A stretch of DNA of 22,298 bases from Bacilli bacterium (lineage in GTDB: Bacteria; Bacillota_I; Bacilli_A; RF39; UBA660). The notes beneath the pieces were generated by a model that ran no database searches, was not told where the DNA came from, and saw only the letters and a program-made list of their open reading frames with translations. The stretch is taken from the NCBI GenBank assembly GCA_017461465.1, contig JAFTYN010000082.1:1-22298 (forward strand), in the 5' to 3' direction. Each line of letters starts with the position of its first letter. Position 1 is the first letter of the stretch. A program made the position numbers and the translations under genes. Of the stretch, positions 15,237 to 22,298 are shown piece after piece.

Positions 15237-16529
15237 ATGAAATTTATTATTAATACACTAGGATGTAAAGTAAATACTTATGAAAGTAATGTAATGAGAG
15301 ATTTACTTTTAAATGCCGGTTATAAAGAGGCACAAGAAAATGAAAAAGCAGATATTGCAATTATAAATACATGTACAGTTACTAATACAGCAGATTCAAA
15401 ATCATTAAAAGTAATTAGACATACAATTAAAGAAAATCCAAATGCTATAGTAATAGTTACAGGTTGTTTTTCTCAAATTAATCCTGATAAGTTAAAAGAT
15501 TTAGAAGGTGTTTCAATTGTACTTGGTAATCATGATAAGAGTAAAATTATTGAATACCTAGATAAATACAATGAAGAGAAAAAGCAAATTTCCAATATAT
15601 ATAAAATGGATGAAGTTCCATTTGAAACAATGAAACTTAATAATTTTAATAAAACTAGAGCATTTGTAAAAATAGAAGATGGTTGTGAAAATTTTTGTTC
15701 TTACTGTATTATTCCATATACTAGAGGTAAGGTAAGAAGTAAGAAAGTTAATGATGTATTAGAAGAAGTAACTGCTTTGGTTAATAATGGACACCATGAA
15801 ATTGTATTAACAGGTATTCACACAGGACATTATGGTGCAGATTTAGAAAATGCTGATTTTTCAGATTTACTAGAATTAATTTGTAAAATAGAAGGTTTAG
15901 AAAGACTTAGAATTTCATCTATTGAAATAACAGAACTTAATGATAAGTTTTTAGATGTATTAAGTAAAAATCCTATTATTGTTGATCATATGCACATACC
16001 TCTTCAATCTGGATGTGATAAAACACTAAAAGATATGAATAGAAAATATGATGTAGAATACTTTATAAATAAAATTAATGCTATTAGAAAAATAAGACCA
16101 GATATTTCTATAACAACAGATTTAATAGTAGGCTTTCCTGGCGAAACAGAAGAAGATTTTATTGAAACATTAGAAACAATAAAAAAAGTCGAGTTTTCTA
16201 AAATTCATGTTTTTCCTTTTTCCGTACGTAAAGGTACAGTAGCAGAAAAAATGGATAACCAGTTATCTGAAGTAGTAAAGAAAGAAAGAGTAAAAAGAGT
16301 TCTTGAATTATCAAAAGAATTAGAAATTAAATATATGGAAAAATTTCTTGGTAAAGAAGTTCTATTTATTCCAGAAACAAAAAGAGAAGAATATGTAATT
16401 GGACATACTGGTAATTATTTATTAATTAAAACTAAATGCAATATAGAATTATCTCATGAAGCTTTAAAGTGTAAACTAGATAGTGTTAACTATCCATATA
16501 TTATGGCAACTATATTTGACAGTGAGTAA
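15237..16529 (+). CDS. mtaB: tRNA N6-threonylcarbamoyladenosine-37 C2-methylthiotransferase MtaB
   Basis: 430 residues. MtaB adds a methylthio group to t6A37 of tRNAs that read ANN codons, using two iron-sulfur clusters and S-adenosylmethionine. The N-terminal UPF0004 domain opens with NTLGCKVNTYES; C10, C46 (INTCTVTN) and C77 (VTGCFSQ) bind the auxiliary cluster. The radical SAM motif is GCENFCSYCIIPYTRGK with C150, C154 and C157. The GCKVN.YES form distinguishes MtaB from MiaB. The C-terminal TRAM region is present (from about residue 365). Normal length for the family. An AGTAGGAGG site precedes the ATG. No promoter is visible between the preceding hairpin and this gene, so it probably depends on transcription from the rsmE side. 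Confidence 0.95.
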   Translation: MKFIINTLGCKVNTYESNVMRDLLLNAGYKEAQENEKADIAIINTCTVTNTADSKSLKVIRHTIKENPNAIVIVTGCFSQINPDKLKDLEGVSIVLGNHDKSKIIEYLDKYNEEKKQISNIYKMDEVPFETMKLNNFNKTRAFVKIEDGCENFCSYCIIPYTRGKVRSKKVNDVLEEVTALVNNGHHEIVLTGIHTGHYGADLENADFSDLLELICKIEGLERLRISSIEITELNDKFLDVLSKNPIIVDHMHIPLQSGCDKTLKDMNRKYDVEYFINKINAIRKIRPDISITTDLIVGFPGETEEDFIETLETIKKVEFSKIHVFPFSVRKGTVAEKMDNQLSEVVKKERVKRVLELSKELEIKYMEKFLGKEVLFIPETKREEYVIGHTGNYLLIKTKCNIELSHEALKCKLDSVNYPYIMATIFDSE

Positions 16530-16545
16530 TTATTTATAGTATATT
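16516..16545 (+). promoter_or_regulatory. Promoter of the gene at 16577
   Basis: TTGACA (16516-16521), 18 bases, TATATT (16540-16545). The -35 lies in the last codons of mtaB. A second TATAAT (16557-16562) has no good -35 and would leave almost no leader. Confidence 0.55.
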
Positions 16546-16576
16546 TTATATATAGATATAATAAAGGGTGAAATAT

Positions 16577-17278
16577 ATGTTTGGTAAAAAAGAAGAATAT
16601 ACTTATGTATTTAAATCTGCTTATGAAGATGCTTATTATAGAGAAAAAACAGGAAAACTTGAAAGAGATGAAGATGGTAGATTAACCAGATACGAAAAAG
16701 AAGATGTAGTAGCTGTTGTTGAAAATGCAGTTAAAAATAAAACTATACAAAAAGGGATTAAAGTAGATAATCCTAATTCTAATTACATCACATATAGATA
16801 TGTATGCGAAACAAAAACACCAGATGGAGAAAAAATGAAATATGTTCATCGTATTCAAGTTGATAGAAAGTTTTTAGATGATAATGAAGATTATATAGCT
16901 AGAATGGAAGCTTTAATAAAACGTGCAAATACAATAGGGCATATTAATATGAAAAATAAAGTTTTAAGTGGTATTGCATGTACATTAGTTGTGACTACTT
17001 TTAGTTTAGTAACAACTGCAGGTTTCTTATATGCTTGGGATAAAGAGTCAGAAATGATGGCTGAATCTAATAGAGCATATATCGAGCAAATGAATGAAGA
17101 AAGAAGAGAAAATAATGCTCCACCTATAGGGGCTACTTATGAAGATGGAACACCATTTCAAGGTTCATATATTGACTGGGCTAAGTATCAATCTGGTATC
17201 ATAGACGAAAATGGTAATGAGATAGTTAGTGAAGAAGAATATGACTTTTCTAATGAAGCAGGTGGCAGAGTAAGATAA
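16577..17278 (+). CDS. Single-pass membrane protein, unrecognised
   Basis: 233 residues from ATG 16577, with AAAGGGTG six bases ahead; a GTG at 16568 lies inside that site and is rejected. The first 125 residues are soluble and highly charged. One hydrophobic span (about 129-153, rich in Ala, Thr, Val) follows. The last 80 residues are acidic and include RRENNAPPIGATYEDGTPF and a run EEEYDFSNEAGG near the end. With Lys/Arg clusters ahead of the span, the N-terminal part is probably cytoplasmic and the C-terminal part outside. There is no signal-peptidase or sortase motif that I can see. I do not recognise a family. It has its own promoter and terminator, so it is a single-gene unit between mtaB and the zinc-ribbon protein. 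Confidence 0.8.
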   Translation: MFGKKEEYTYVFKSAYEDAYYREKTGKLERDEDGRLTRYEKEDVVAVVENAVKNKTIQKGIKVDNPNSNYITYRYVCETKTPDGEKMKYVHRIQVDRKFLDDNEDYIARMEALIKRANTIGHINMKNKVLSGIACTLVVTTFSLVTTAGFLYAWDKESEMMAESNRAYIEQMNEERRENNAPPIGATYEDGTPFQGSYIDWAKYQSGIIDENGNEIVSEEEYDFSNEAGGRVR

Positions 17279-17299
17279 ATCCTAAATTTAGGATTTTTT
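17277..17299 (+). terminator. Terminator of the gene at 16577
   Basis: AAATCCTA (17277-17284) pairs with TAGGATTT (17289-17296), loop AATT, with six T at 17294-17299. The stop codon overlaps the left arm. Confidence 0.85.
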
Positions 17300-17318
17300 C
17301 TTTTATATTAAATAATTA

Positions 17319-17327
17319 TGATATAAT
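17319..17327 (+). promoter_or_regulatory. Extended -10 promoter of the zinc-ribbon/Ig-like gene
   Basis: TGA-TATAAT (TG at 17319-17320, TATAAT 17322-17327) lies 20 bases after the preceding terminator T tract. No clear -35 is seen. The leader would be about 14 bases. Confidence 0.55.
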
Positions 17328-17347
17328 ATAATAAGAAGGTGTATGTT

Positions 17348-19036
17348 ATGAAAATAGTTAATTATAAATGCCCAAATTGTGGGGCTAATTTAAAAGTTGA
17401 AAGTGGTATAACTGACGGAGTATGCGAATACTGTCAATCTCCATATCACATAGATGATGGCGTAATCAGAGTAGAATATAAAGTTGAATTTAAAAATGAT
17501 AATTATTTAGAAGTGGCGCAGACAACTTTAGATAAGTTTAAAGATTATCAAAAAAGTGAATATTTATTTAAACTATTATTAAACAAATATGGCCATAAAA
17601 AAGAAGTTTATATAGGTATTGTTAGAAGTATTGCTAACGATTTTACAATCAGCATTAATAATCTTCATCGATTAAATGAACTTAATGGATATTTTAAAAA
17701 GTATCAAGCTCTAGCTACGAAAAATGAAATTAGAGAATATGAAAACAAAGTTATAAATCTAAATAAACTATACTGGTATAATCTATTAGTTGATTCAACT
17801 AATAATTTTGATATTGAAACTAGCAAGGGAGACGCTAAAGATATCGAAACATACTGGAGACATTACATAAAATATGCAACTCTTGAAGAGCATAACAATT
17901 TAAAATTAAAATATAGTGAATTTATTAAACGTAAAAAAAGTAAGGAACTGGAAAACAAAAAGAAAATAAAAGCACTAATAGTTTTTGCATCTATTCTAAT
18001 AATAAGTATATTTTTAATAGATTTTATGCTTTTATATACAGAAAAAGTTAAATTAAAAGAAAATAAAATAGAAATTTCAAAAATAATTGATAGTATCAAT
18101 ACAAAAAAATATGAAAAACTAACCTTCTTATTAAAAGAAACTCGTTCAGATATTGTTATTAAAAATGCAGTTTTAAATTCTAAAACAAAGAAGCTAGAAA
18201 TTACAACTATATTAAAAAATAAATATAATGAAAAAGAAGAAATATTAACATTGGATTTAGTTGATGATTTTGGCCCAGTTATAACAAGTAATAATTGCAC
18301 TTTTAAAGATACAGATATTATTGATGTAAATAAATGCTTTACTGTCTTTGATTATACAGATGGTGAAATTCCTTTAGAGGATGTTAAAATTGAATATGAA
18401 AAAGAAGATTTGAATAAAGAGGGAACTAAAACAATTAAAGTAACAGCAGAAGATAAAGATGGTAATGCAAATACTCAAAATATAGAATTTGTTGTTACAA
18501 AAACTCCTATAACTATTGATTTAAATCTTTCTAATACTTTATATGTTGGAGAAACTGCAAAAATAAATTATTCAATAAACCCAACTAACATTCCTAATAA
18601 AAATGTAGAATTCAATTTCGATAAAGAATATGTTAATGTTGATTCTAACGGAAATATAAGAGGAATAAAAAAAGGTACTACTGAAGTATGTATCGTTTCT
18701 AAATATAACAATTCAAAAAAATGTATAAATGTTAATGTGGAATTAAAATGTTTAGATTCATATACATTTAATTTTAGTGGAGCAGACGAAGTAAGAATCG
18801 TTGCAGGTGAAAACTTTTGCCCTGGTACTTATCAAGTATTTTCAGATGTGCTAAATCATGATCAAGTTTATTATTTAACTTATAGTGCTAATGGTTTAAA
18901 ATTTTCAGAACATATAACAATTTGTAAATTTTCAGATTTCTTAAGTGAAGAAGGTAGCAAATATGCTTTTAATGAAAAAGCATATTTAGAAGCTTCACCT
19001 GGAATTACAAGTATAAAACTAGTAAAAGTTTATTAA
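17348..19036 (+). CDS. Zinc-ribbon, single-span protein with predicted Ig-like outer domains
   Basis: 562 residues from ATG 17348, with AGAAGGTG six bases ahead (an in-frame GTG at 17339 lies in that site). Order of parts: an N-terminal zinc ribbon with C8, C11, C26 and C29 (CPNCG ... CEYC); a helical cytoplasmic region to about 200 ending in a Lys-rich stretch; one membrane span (about 208-230); an outer region with a domain like bacterial Ig/HYR repeats (about 306-384, DDFGPVITSNN to GTKTIKVTAEDKDGN); a second domain like group 2 bacterial Ig, BIG2 (about 386-466, LYVGETAKINYSINPTN ... GNIRGIKKGTTEVCI); and a last domain with three Cys (C468, C491, C526). The Lys-rich stretch places the N-terminus inside. 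The domain calls are by eye. It may link a cytoplasmic sensor or scaffold to the cell surface; no function is assigned. Own promoter and terminator. Confidence 0.82.
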   Translation: MKIVNYKCPNCGANLKVESGITDGVCEYCQSPYHIDDGVIRVEYKVEFKNDNYLEVAQTTLDKFKDYQKSEYLFKLLLNKYGHKKEVYIGIVRSIANDFTISINNLHRLNELNGYFKKYQALATKNEIREYENKVINLNKLYWYNLLVDSTNNFDIETSKGDAKDIETYWRHYIKYATLEEHNNLKLKYSEFIKRKKSKELENKKKIKALIVFASILIISIFLIDFMLLYTEKVKLKENKIEISKIIDSINTKKYEKLTFLLKETRSDIVIKNAVLNSKTKKLEITTILKNKYNEKEEILTLDLVDDFGPVITSNNCTFKDTDIIDVNKCFTVFDYTDGEIPLEDVKIEYEKEDLNKEGTKTIKVTAEDKDGNANTQNIEFVVTKTPITIDLNLSNTLYVGETAKINYSINPTNIPNKNVEFNFDKEYVNVDSNGNIRGIKKGTTEVCIVSKYNNSKKCINVNVELKCLDSYTFNFSGADEVRIVAGENFCPGTYQVFSDVLNHDQVYYLTYSANGLKFSEHITICKFSDFLSEEGSKYAFNEKAYLEASPGITSIKLVKVY

Positions 19037-19040
19037 TATA

Positions 19041-19063
19041 AAATCCTATTTATAGGATTTTTT
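19041..19063 (+). terminator. Terminator of the zinc-ribbon/Ig-like gene
   Basis: AAATCCTA (19041-19048) pairs with TAGGATTT (19053-19060), loop TTTA, with six T at 19058-19063. Stem and T tract are the same as in the terminator at 17277. Confidence 0.85.
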
Positions 19064-19073
19064 CTTTTATATA

Positions 19074-19082
19074 TGATAAGAT
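19074..19082 (+). promoter_or_regulatory. Extended -10 promoter of recD2
   Basis: TGA-TAAGAT (TG at 19074-19075, TAAGAT 19077-19082), eleven bases after the terminator T tract. No clear -35. The leader would be very short, about 10 bases, and would retain little of the ribosome site. Confidence 0.4.
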
Positions 19083-19098
19083 ATAAGTGGTGATAATT

Positions 19099-21318
19099 AT
19101 GAAAAAATTCATTAAAGGTGTATTTAAAAAAACAATTTATAAATCAGATAGAGGCTATATAATCGGACTATTTAAAGTGAAAGATACCAATAGTGAAGAA
19201 TTAAAAGATTATATTAATAAATCCCTTACTTTTACTGGATATTTTCATGAATTGAATGAAGAAGAAAAATATACATTTTATGGTGAAGGCGTTGAACACC
19301 CGAAATATGGTTTTCAGTTTTCTGTAACAGAATATGAAAAAAGTAAACCTGAAGATAAAGAAGGTTTAGTAGATTTTTTATCTAGTGATTTATTTCCAGG
19401 AATTGGCGAGAAAATAGCTGAATCTATTGTCGATGTATTAGGTTTAGACGTACTGAATAAAATTTTAGAAGATCCAGCTATTTTAAATTTAGTACCTAAA
19501 TTAACTAGTAAAAAAATGGAATTAATTTATAATAACTTACTTAAATATAATGAGAGTAGTGCTATTATTATATATTTAACTGAACTTGGCTTTTCTATGA
19601 AGGATGCCATGAATATATATAATTTTTATAAAAAAATAACTAAAGATATAATAGAAAGTAATATCTATTCCATATTAGATAATATAGAGGAAATAGCATT
19701 TACAAAAGTAGATGAAATTGCCATAAAAGAAGGAATAAATTTAGATGATAAAAATAGAGTTAAAGCTACAATAATTTATATTATGAAAAACTTAATATAT
19801 TCAAATGGTGATACTTATCTTGAATATGGAGATATAATCAAAAATGTAGAATTATATTTAAAAACCGAGCTAAATACTTCTTATTTTGATGATTGTTTAT
19901 TTGAGTTAGAAAAAGATAATAAAATTATTAAATATAATGAAAATTATTATCTATCTTCAATATGGAAATCAGAAGATTATGTTGCAAATAAAATAGTTAA
20001 ACTCTCATTAATGGAACCTAAAAATTACCCTAAATTAGATAATAAACTACTTAATTTAGAAAAAGAACTAAATATTGTCTATAATGATAAGCAAAAAGAA
20101 GCAATAAAAAAAGCTTTAACAAATAGTATATCTATTATTACTGGTGGTCCTGGAACAGGAAAGACAACAATCATTAAGGCTATAGTAGAACTTTATACCG
20201 AACTTAATAACCTTTCATATGAAAATGCTATGAAAGAAATAGCTCTTTTAGCCCCAACAGGAAGAGCAAGTAAAAGAATGACTGAATCTACTAATCTTCA
20301 AGCTAGTACTATTCATAGATTTTTAAAATGGAATAAAGAAACAAATAAATTTGCAGTAGATGAATTCAATCCTGATAAAAGCAAATTTATTATAATTGAT
20401 GAAATGAGTATGCTTGATATCTCATTATTAGATAGTTTATTTAAAGGCCTAACTAATAATATACAAGTAGTTTTAGTTGGTGACTATAATCAGCTTCCTA
20501 GTGTTGGACCTGGTCAAGTATTAAAAGATTTAATTGAAAGTGAAGTAATTGATACTGTCCATCTAGATTTACTTTATAGACAAGATGAAAATTCTTACAT
20601 AAATACTTTAGCTATCGAAATTAAAAATAATGATTTAGCAGAAACTTTTATGGAAACAAAAAGTGATTATACTTTTTTAGAATGCTCAAGTTCCATGATA
20701 AAAGAAAGTTTAAAGAAAATATGTAAGCAAATTATTGATAAGGGATATGATTATAAAAAATTTCAGTTAATGGCACCTATGTATCATGGAGAAAATGGTA
20801 TCGATAATCTTAATAAAGAACTCCAAAATATATTTAATCCTTCATCAAATGATAAGGATGAATTAGTAGTTGGAGATGCGATTTTTAGAGAAAATGATAA
20901 AATCCTTCAGCTTGTAAATATGCCAGAAGAAAATGTATTTAATGGTGATATAGGAATAATAAAAAGGATAGTTTATTCCAATATTAGTAAGAGCAAAAAA
21001 AATGAAATACATGTTGATTTTGACGGAAATATAGTTAAATATACTCCTAAAGATTTTAATAAGTTTAAGCATGGTTATATAATTAGTATCCATAAATCTC
21101 AAGGTAGTGAATTTGATATTGTAGTACTACCAGTATGCAATAATTATAGAAGAATGCTATACCGAAAATTAATTTATACAGCTGTTACTCGAGCTAAAAG
21201 AAAATTAATTATTATTGGTGAACCTCAAGCTTTTGTATATGCTGTTAATAATGATAATGAGTATATTAGAAAAACTTCTTTATTAGATAGAATTAATAAT
21301 ATTTTGTATAATAAATAA
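19099..21318 (+). CDS. recD2: ATP-dependent RecD2 (RecD/TraA-type) DNA helicase
   Basis: 739 residues from ATG 19099; GTGGTGAT lies ahead, and in-frame GTG codons at 19087 and 19090 are part of it. RecD2 is a superfamily 1B 5'-3' helicase that works without RecBC in Bacilli, in DNA repair and replication fork maintenance. The N-terminal OB-like region (1-80) is followed by helix-hairpin-helix segments (FPGIGEKIAESIVD at about 99-112), then the motor: Walker A GGPGTGKTT (349-357), APTGRASKRM (385-394), TIHRFL (404-409), Walker B IIIDEMSMLD (431-440), VGDYNQLPSVGPG (460-472), and late motifs HGYIISIHKSQGSEFD and YTAVTRAKRKLIIIG. Length is normal for RecD2 and the catalytic residues seen are intact. 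Confidence 0.95.
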   Translation: MKKFIKGVFKKTIYKSDRGYIIGLFKVKDTNSEELKDYINKSLTFTGYFHELNEEEKYTFYGEGVEHPKYGFQFSVTEYEKSKPEDKEGLVDFLSSDLFPGIGEKIAESIVDVLGLDVLNKILEDPAILNLVPKLTSKKMELIYNNLLKYNESSAIIIYLTELGFSMKDAMNIYNFYKKITKDIIESNIYSILDNIEEIAFTKVDEIAIKEGINLDDKNRVKATIIYIMKNLIYSNGDTYLEYGDIIKNVELYLKTELNTSYFDDCLFELEKDNKIIKYNENYYLSSIWKSEDYVANKIVKLSLMEPKNYPKLDNKLLNLEKELNIVYNDKQKEAIKKALTNSISIITGGPGTGKTTIIKAIVELYTELNNLSYENAMKEIALLAPTGRASKRMTESTNLQASTIHRFLKWNKETNKFAVDEFNPDKSKFIIIDEMSMLDISLLDSLFKGLTNNIQVVLVGDYNQLPSVGPGQVLKDLIESEVIDTVHLDLLYRQDENSYINTLAIEIKNNDLAETFMETKSDYTFLECSSSMIKESLKKICKQIIDKGYDYKKFQLMAPMYHGENGIDNLNKELQNIFNPSSNDKDELVVGDAIFRENDKILQLVNMPEENVFNGDIGIIKRIVYSNISKSKKNEIHVDFDGNIVKYTPKDFNKFKHGYIISIHKSQGSEFDIVVLPVCNNYRRMLYRKLIYTAVTRAKRKLIIIGEPQAFVYAVNNDNEYIRKTSLLDRINNILYNK

Positions 21319-21333
21319 TATATTAATCATAAT
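21304..21333 (+). promoter_or_regulatory. Possible promoter of the 47-residue gene, with nearby palindrome
   Basis: TTGTAT (21304-21309), 18 bases, CATAAT (21328-21333). Seven bases downstream lies the perfect palindrome GTATGCATAC (21340-21349), placed where an operator could be. Both are weak signals in AT-rich DNA. Confidence 0.35.
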
Positions 21334-21374
21334 AATAACGTATGCATACAAATTCTAACTTAAGAGGTGATAAT

Positions 21375-21518
21375 ATGAAAATGATTAAAGATTTATCATT
21401 AATGGCTATGGGAGCTGCTTTAGTAATTTTATATCAAAAATATAATGATGATATGATGGTTATGGCAGAAAATTTAATCGATAAATATAAATGTAAATGT
21501 GATGAGTTAGAATATTAA
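21375..21518 (+). CDS. Small membrane-associated protein, 47 residues
   Basis: A 47-residue gene with a strong ribosome site (AAGAGGTGAT, six bases or so before the ATG) and a terminator that starts at its stop codon, which supports it being real. The protein opens with MKMIKDLSLMAMGAALVILY, a Met-rich hydrophobic helix of about 14 residues, followed by a charged amphipathic helix and a Cys-Lys-Cys near the C-terminus (C40, C42). It is probably held on the membrane by its N-terminus. I do not recognise a named family. It lies between recD2 and a peptidase-type ABC exporter but lacks a double-glycine leader, so it is not an obvious export substrate. Confidence 0.7.
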   Translation: MKMIKDLSLMAMGAALVILYQKYNDDMMVMAENLIDKYKCKCDELEY

Positions 21519-21543
21519 AAAAATCCTTTTTAGGATTTTTTTT
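21517..21543 (+). terminator. Terminator of the 47-residue gene
   Basis: AATCCT (21522-21527) pairs with AGGATT (21532-21537), loop TTTT, and the stem extends through an A run and a T run on either side; eight T (21536-21543) follow. Same core as the terminators at 17277 and 19041. Confidence 0.85.
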
Positions 21544-21556
21544 AGTTTTAAAAGGA

Positions 21557-21585
21557 TTGTACTCACTTCTAAAGTAACATATAAG
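21557..21585 (+). promoter_or_regulatory. Promoter-like sequence before the C39 exporter gene
   Basis: TTGTAC (21557-21562), 17 bases, TATAAG (21580-21585). The predicted start (about 21592) would fall inside the ribosome site AAGGAGGTGAT (21587-21597), which is a reason for caution. Confidence 0.35.
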
Positions 21586-21600
21586 TAAGGAGGTGATAAC

Positions 21601-22298
21601 ATGAAATATAAATATCCATTCACTAAACAAGAAGGTTTAAAAAATTGTGCTTGCGCATGTATACAAATGATAGTTAAATATTATAAAGGCTATATAAGTA
21701 TGTCTGAATTAGAAAATTTATTAAATACTAATAAAGATGGTACTAGTGCTTATAAAATAGTAGAAGGATTAAGAAAATTAGGATTTGAAAGCCAAGGAAT
21801 AAAAACTACATTAAATGAAATCTCACCCCAAAATTTAATATTGCCATGTATAGCATTTGTGACTATAGATAAAAAATATAATCACTATGTAGTTATTTAT
21901 AAAATAAATTTTAATAAGAAAAAAATTTTAATAGCAGATCCTGCAAACTATTTAAAATACATATCGTTTGATGAATTTGAAAAAATTTGGAATAATGTAT
22001 TAATAACAATGTATCCAGTAAAAAATATTACTAGGAATAAAGAAATAAATTTTAAAGATTTTGTATTAGAAAATAAAAGACTATTTAAAAGTGAATTTTT
22101 ATCTTTTCTTATAATTTCGTTATGTATAGTTATATTAACCTTAATCTCTTCAATAGGAATAAAATATTTTTATGAATGTATTAATAAAGATAAAAATTTT
22201 CTATTTTTAGTATTTTCTTTCTTTTTAATTATTGAACTCTTTAATATAATTTATGAATTTTTAAGAAATAAATTATTAATATTTGTAAATAAAAAACT
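21601..22298 (+). CDS. C39 peptidase-domain ABC exporter, N-terminal part (cut by window end)
   Basis: Open from ATG 21601 to the window end with no stop, 232 residues visible. The near-perfect ribosome site AAGGAGGTGAT precedes it. Residues 1-140 look like a family C39 peptidase, which cuts double-glycine leaders of bacteriocins and pheromones during export: Gln10 and Cys16 six residues apart (KQEGLKNCACACIQMIVKYY), His95 (YNHYVVIYK) and Asp113 (IADPAN) match the Gln/Cys/His/Asp set of ComA-type enzymes. The Gly that usually follows the Cys is Ala here. Two hydrophobic segments (about 165-190 and 199-217) begin the expected transporter membrane domain; the ATP-binding domain would lie beyond the window. 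It could also be a C39 protein without an ATPase. The substrate is unknown. Confidence 0.8.
   Translation, partial: MKYKYPFTKQEGLKNCACACIQMIVKYYKGYISMSELENLLNTNKDGTSAYKIVEGLRKLGFESQGIKTTLNEISPQNLILPCIAFVTIDKKYNHYVVIYKINFNKKKILIADPANYLKYISFDEFEKIWNNVLITMYPVKNITRNKEINFKDFVLENKRLFKSEFLSFLIISLCIVILTLISSIGIKYFYECINKDKNFLFLVFSFFLIIELFNIIYEFLRNKLLIFVNKK

Noticed and set aside
21375..21518. The 47-residue protein as the substrate of the neighbouring C39 exporter
   Set aside because: It has no GG, GA or GS leader with the expected spacing, its hydrophobic part is at the very N-terminus, and a strong terminator separates the two genes.

Overview
The window is a 22.3 kb piece of a very AT-rich, low-GC Firmicutes chromosome. 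Strong Shine-Dalgarno sequences, TTGACA/TATAAT promoters, an L10-type ribosomal leader, RNase HIII, RecD2 and a YbxB-type methyltransferase between rplL and rpoB all point to the Bacilli side of the phylum. The base composition, the loss of usual neighbours (no rpmG before secE, no zapA before cvpA) and an Asn at RpoB position 526 (E. coli numbering) suggest a lineage near Mollicutes/Erysipelotrichia (for example RF39-type gut bacteria). That placement is inference. TGA is used as a stop and Trp is TGG, so the code is the standard one and not the Mycoplasma code.

Region 1 (2-11705) is the transcription/translation core: the 3' part of an unknown gene, then secE-nusG, rplK-rplA, rplJ-rplL, a YbxB/RsmC-like methyltransferase, and rpoB-rpoC, all on the + strand. 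Although the genes are packed like one operon, at least four well-formed promoters sit between them (before secE, rplK, rplJ and rpoB). Two related hairpin elements precede rplK and rplA and look like binding sites for L1. A full L10 leader with an attenuator precedes rplJ. The block ends in a strong bidirectional terminator shared with the convergent rnhC.

Region 2 (11735-16529) holds housekeeping genes: rnhC (RNase HIII, minus strand), a divergent CvpA-family membrane protein, rsmE (16S rRNA U1498 methyltransferase), an unrecognised acidic single-pass membrane protein inserted between rsmE and mtaB, and mtaB (tRNA ms2t6A methylthiotransferase).

Region 3 (16577-22298) is more accessory: two unrecognised single-pass membrane proteins (one has a cytoplasmic zinc ribbon and predicted Ig-like outer domains), the RecD2 helicase, a 47-residue membrane-associated small protein, and the first 232 residues of an ABC exporter with a C39 (double-glycine leader) peptidase domain, cut by the window end. 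Most genes here are separate units split by short terminators of a shared AAATCCT/AGGATTT design, some followed at once by extended -10 promoters. I found no tRNA, rRNA, CRISPR array or insertion sequence, and no gene-free stretch longer than about 170 bases.
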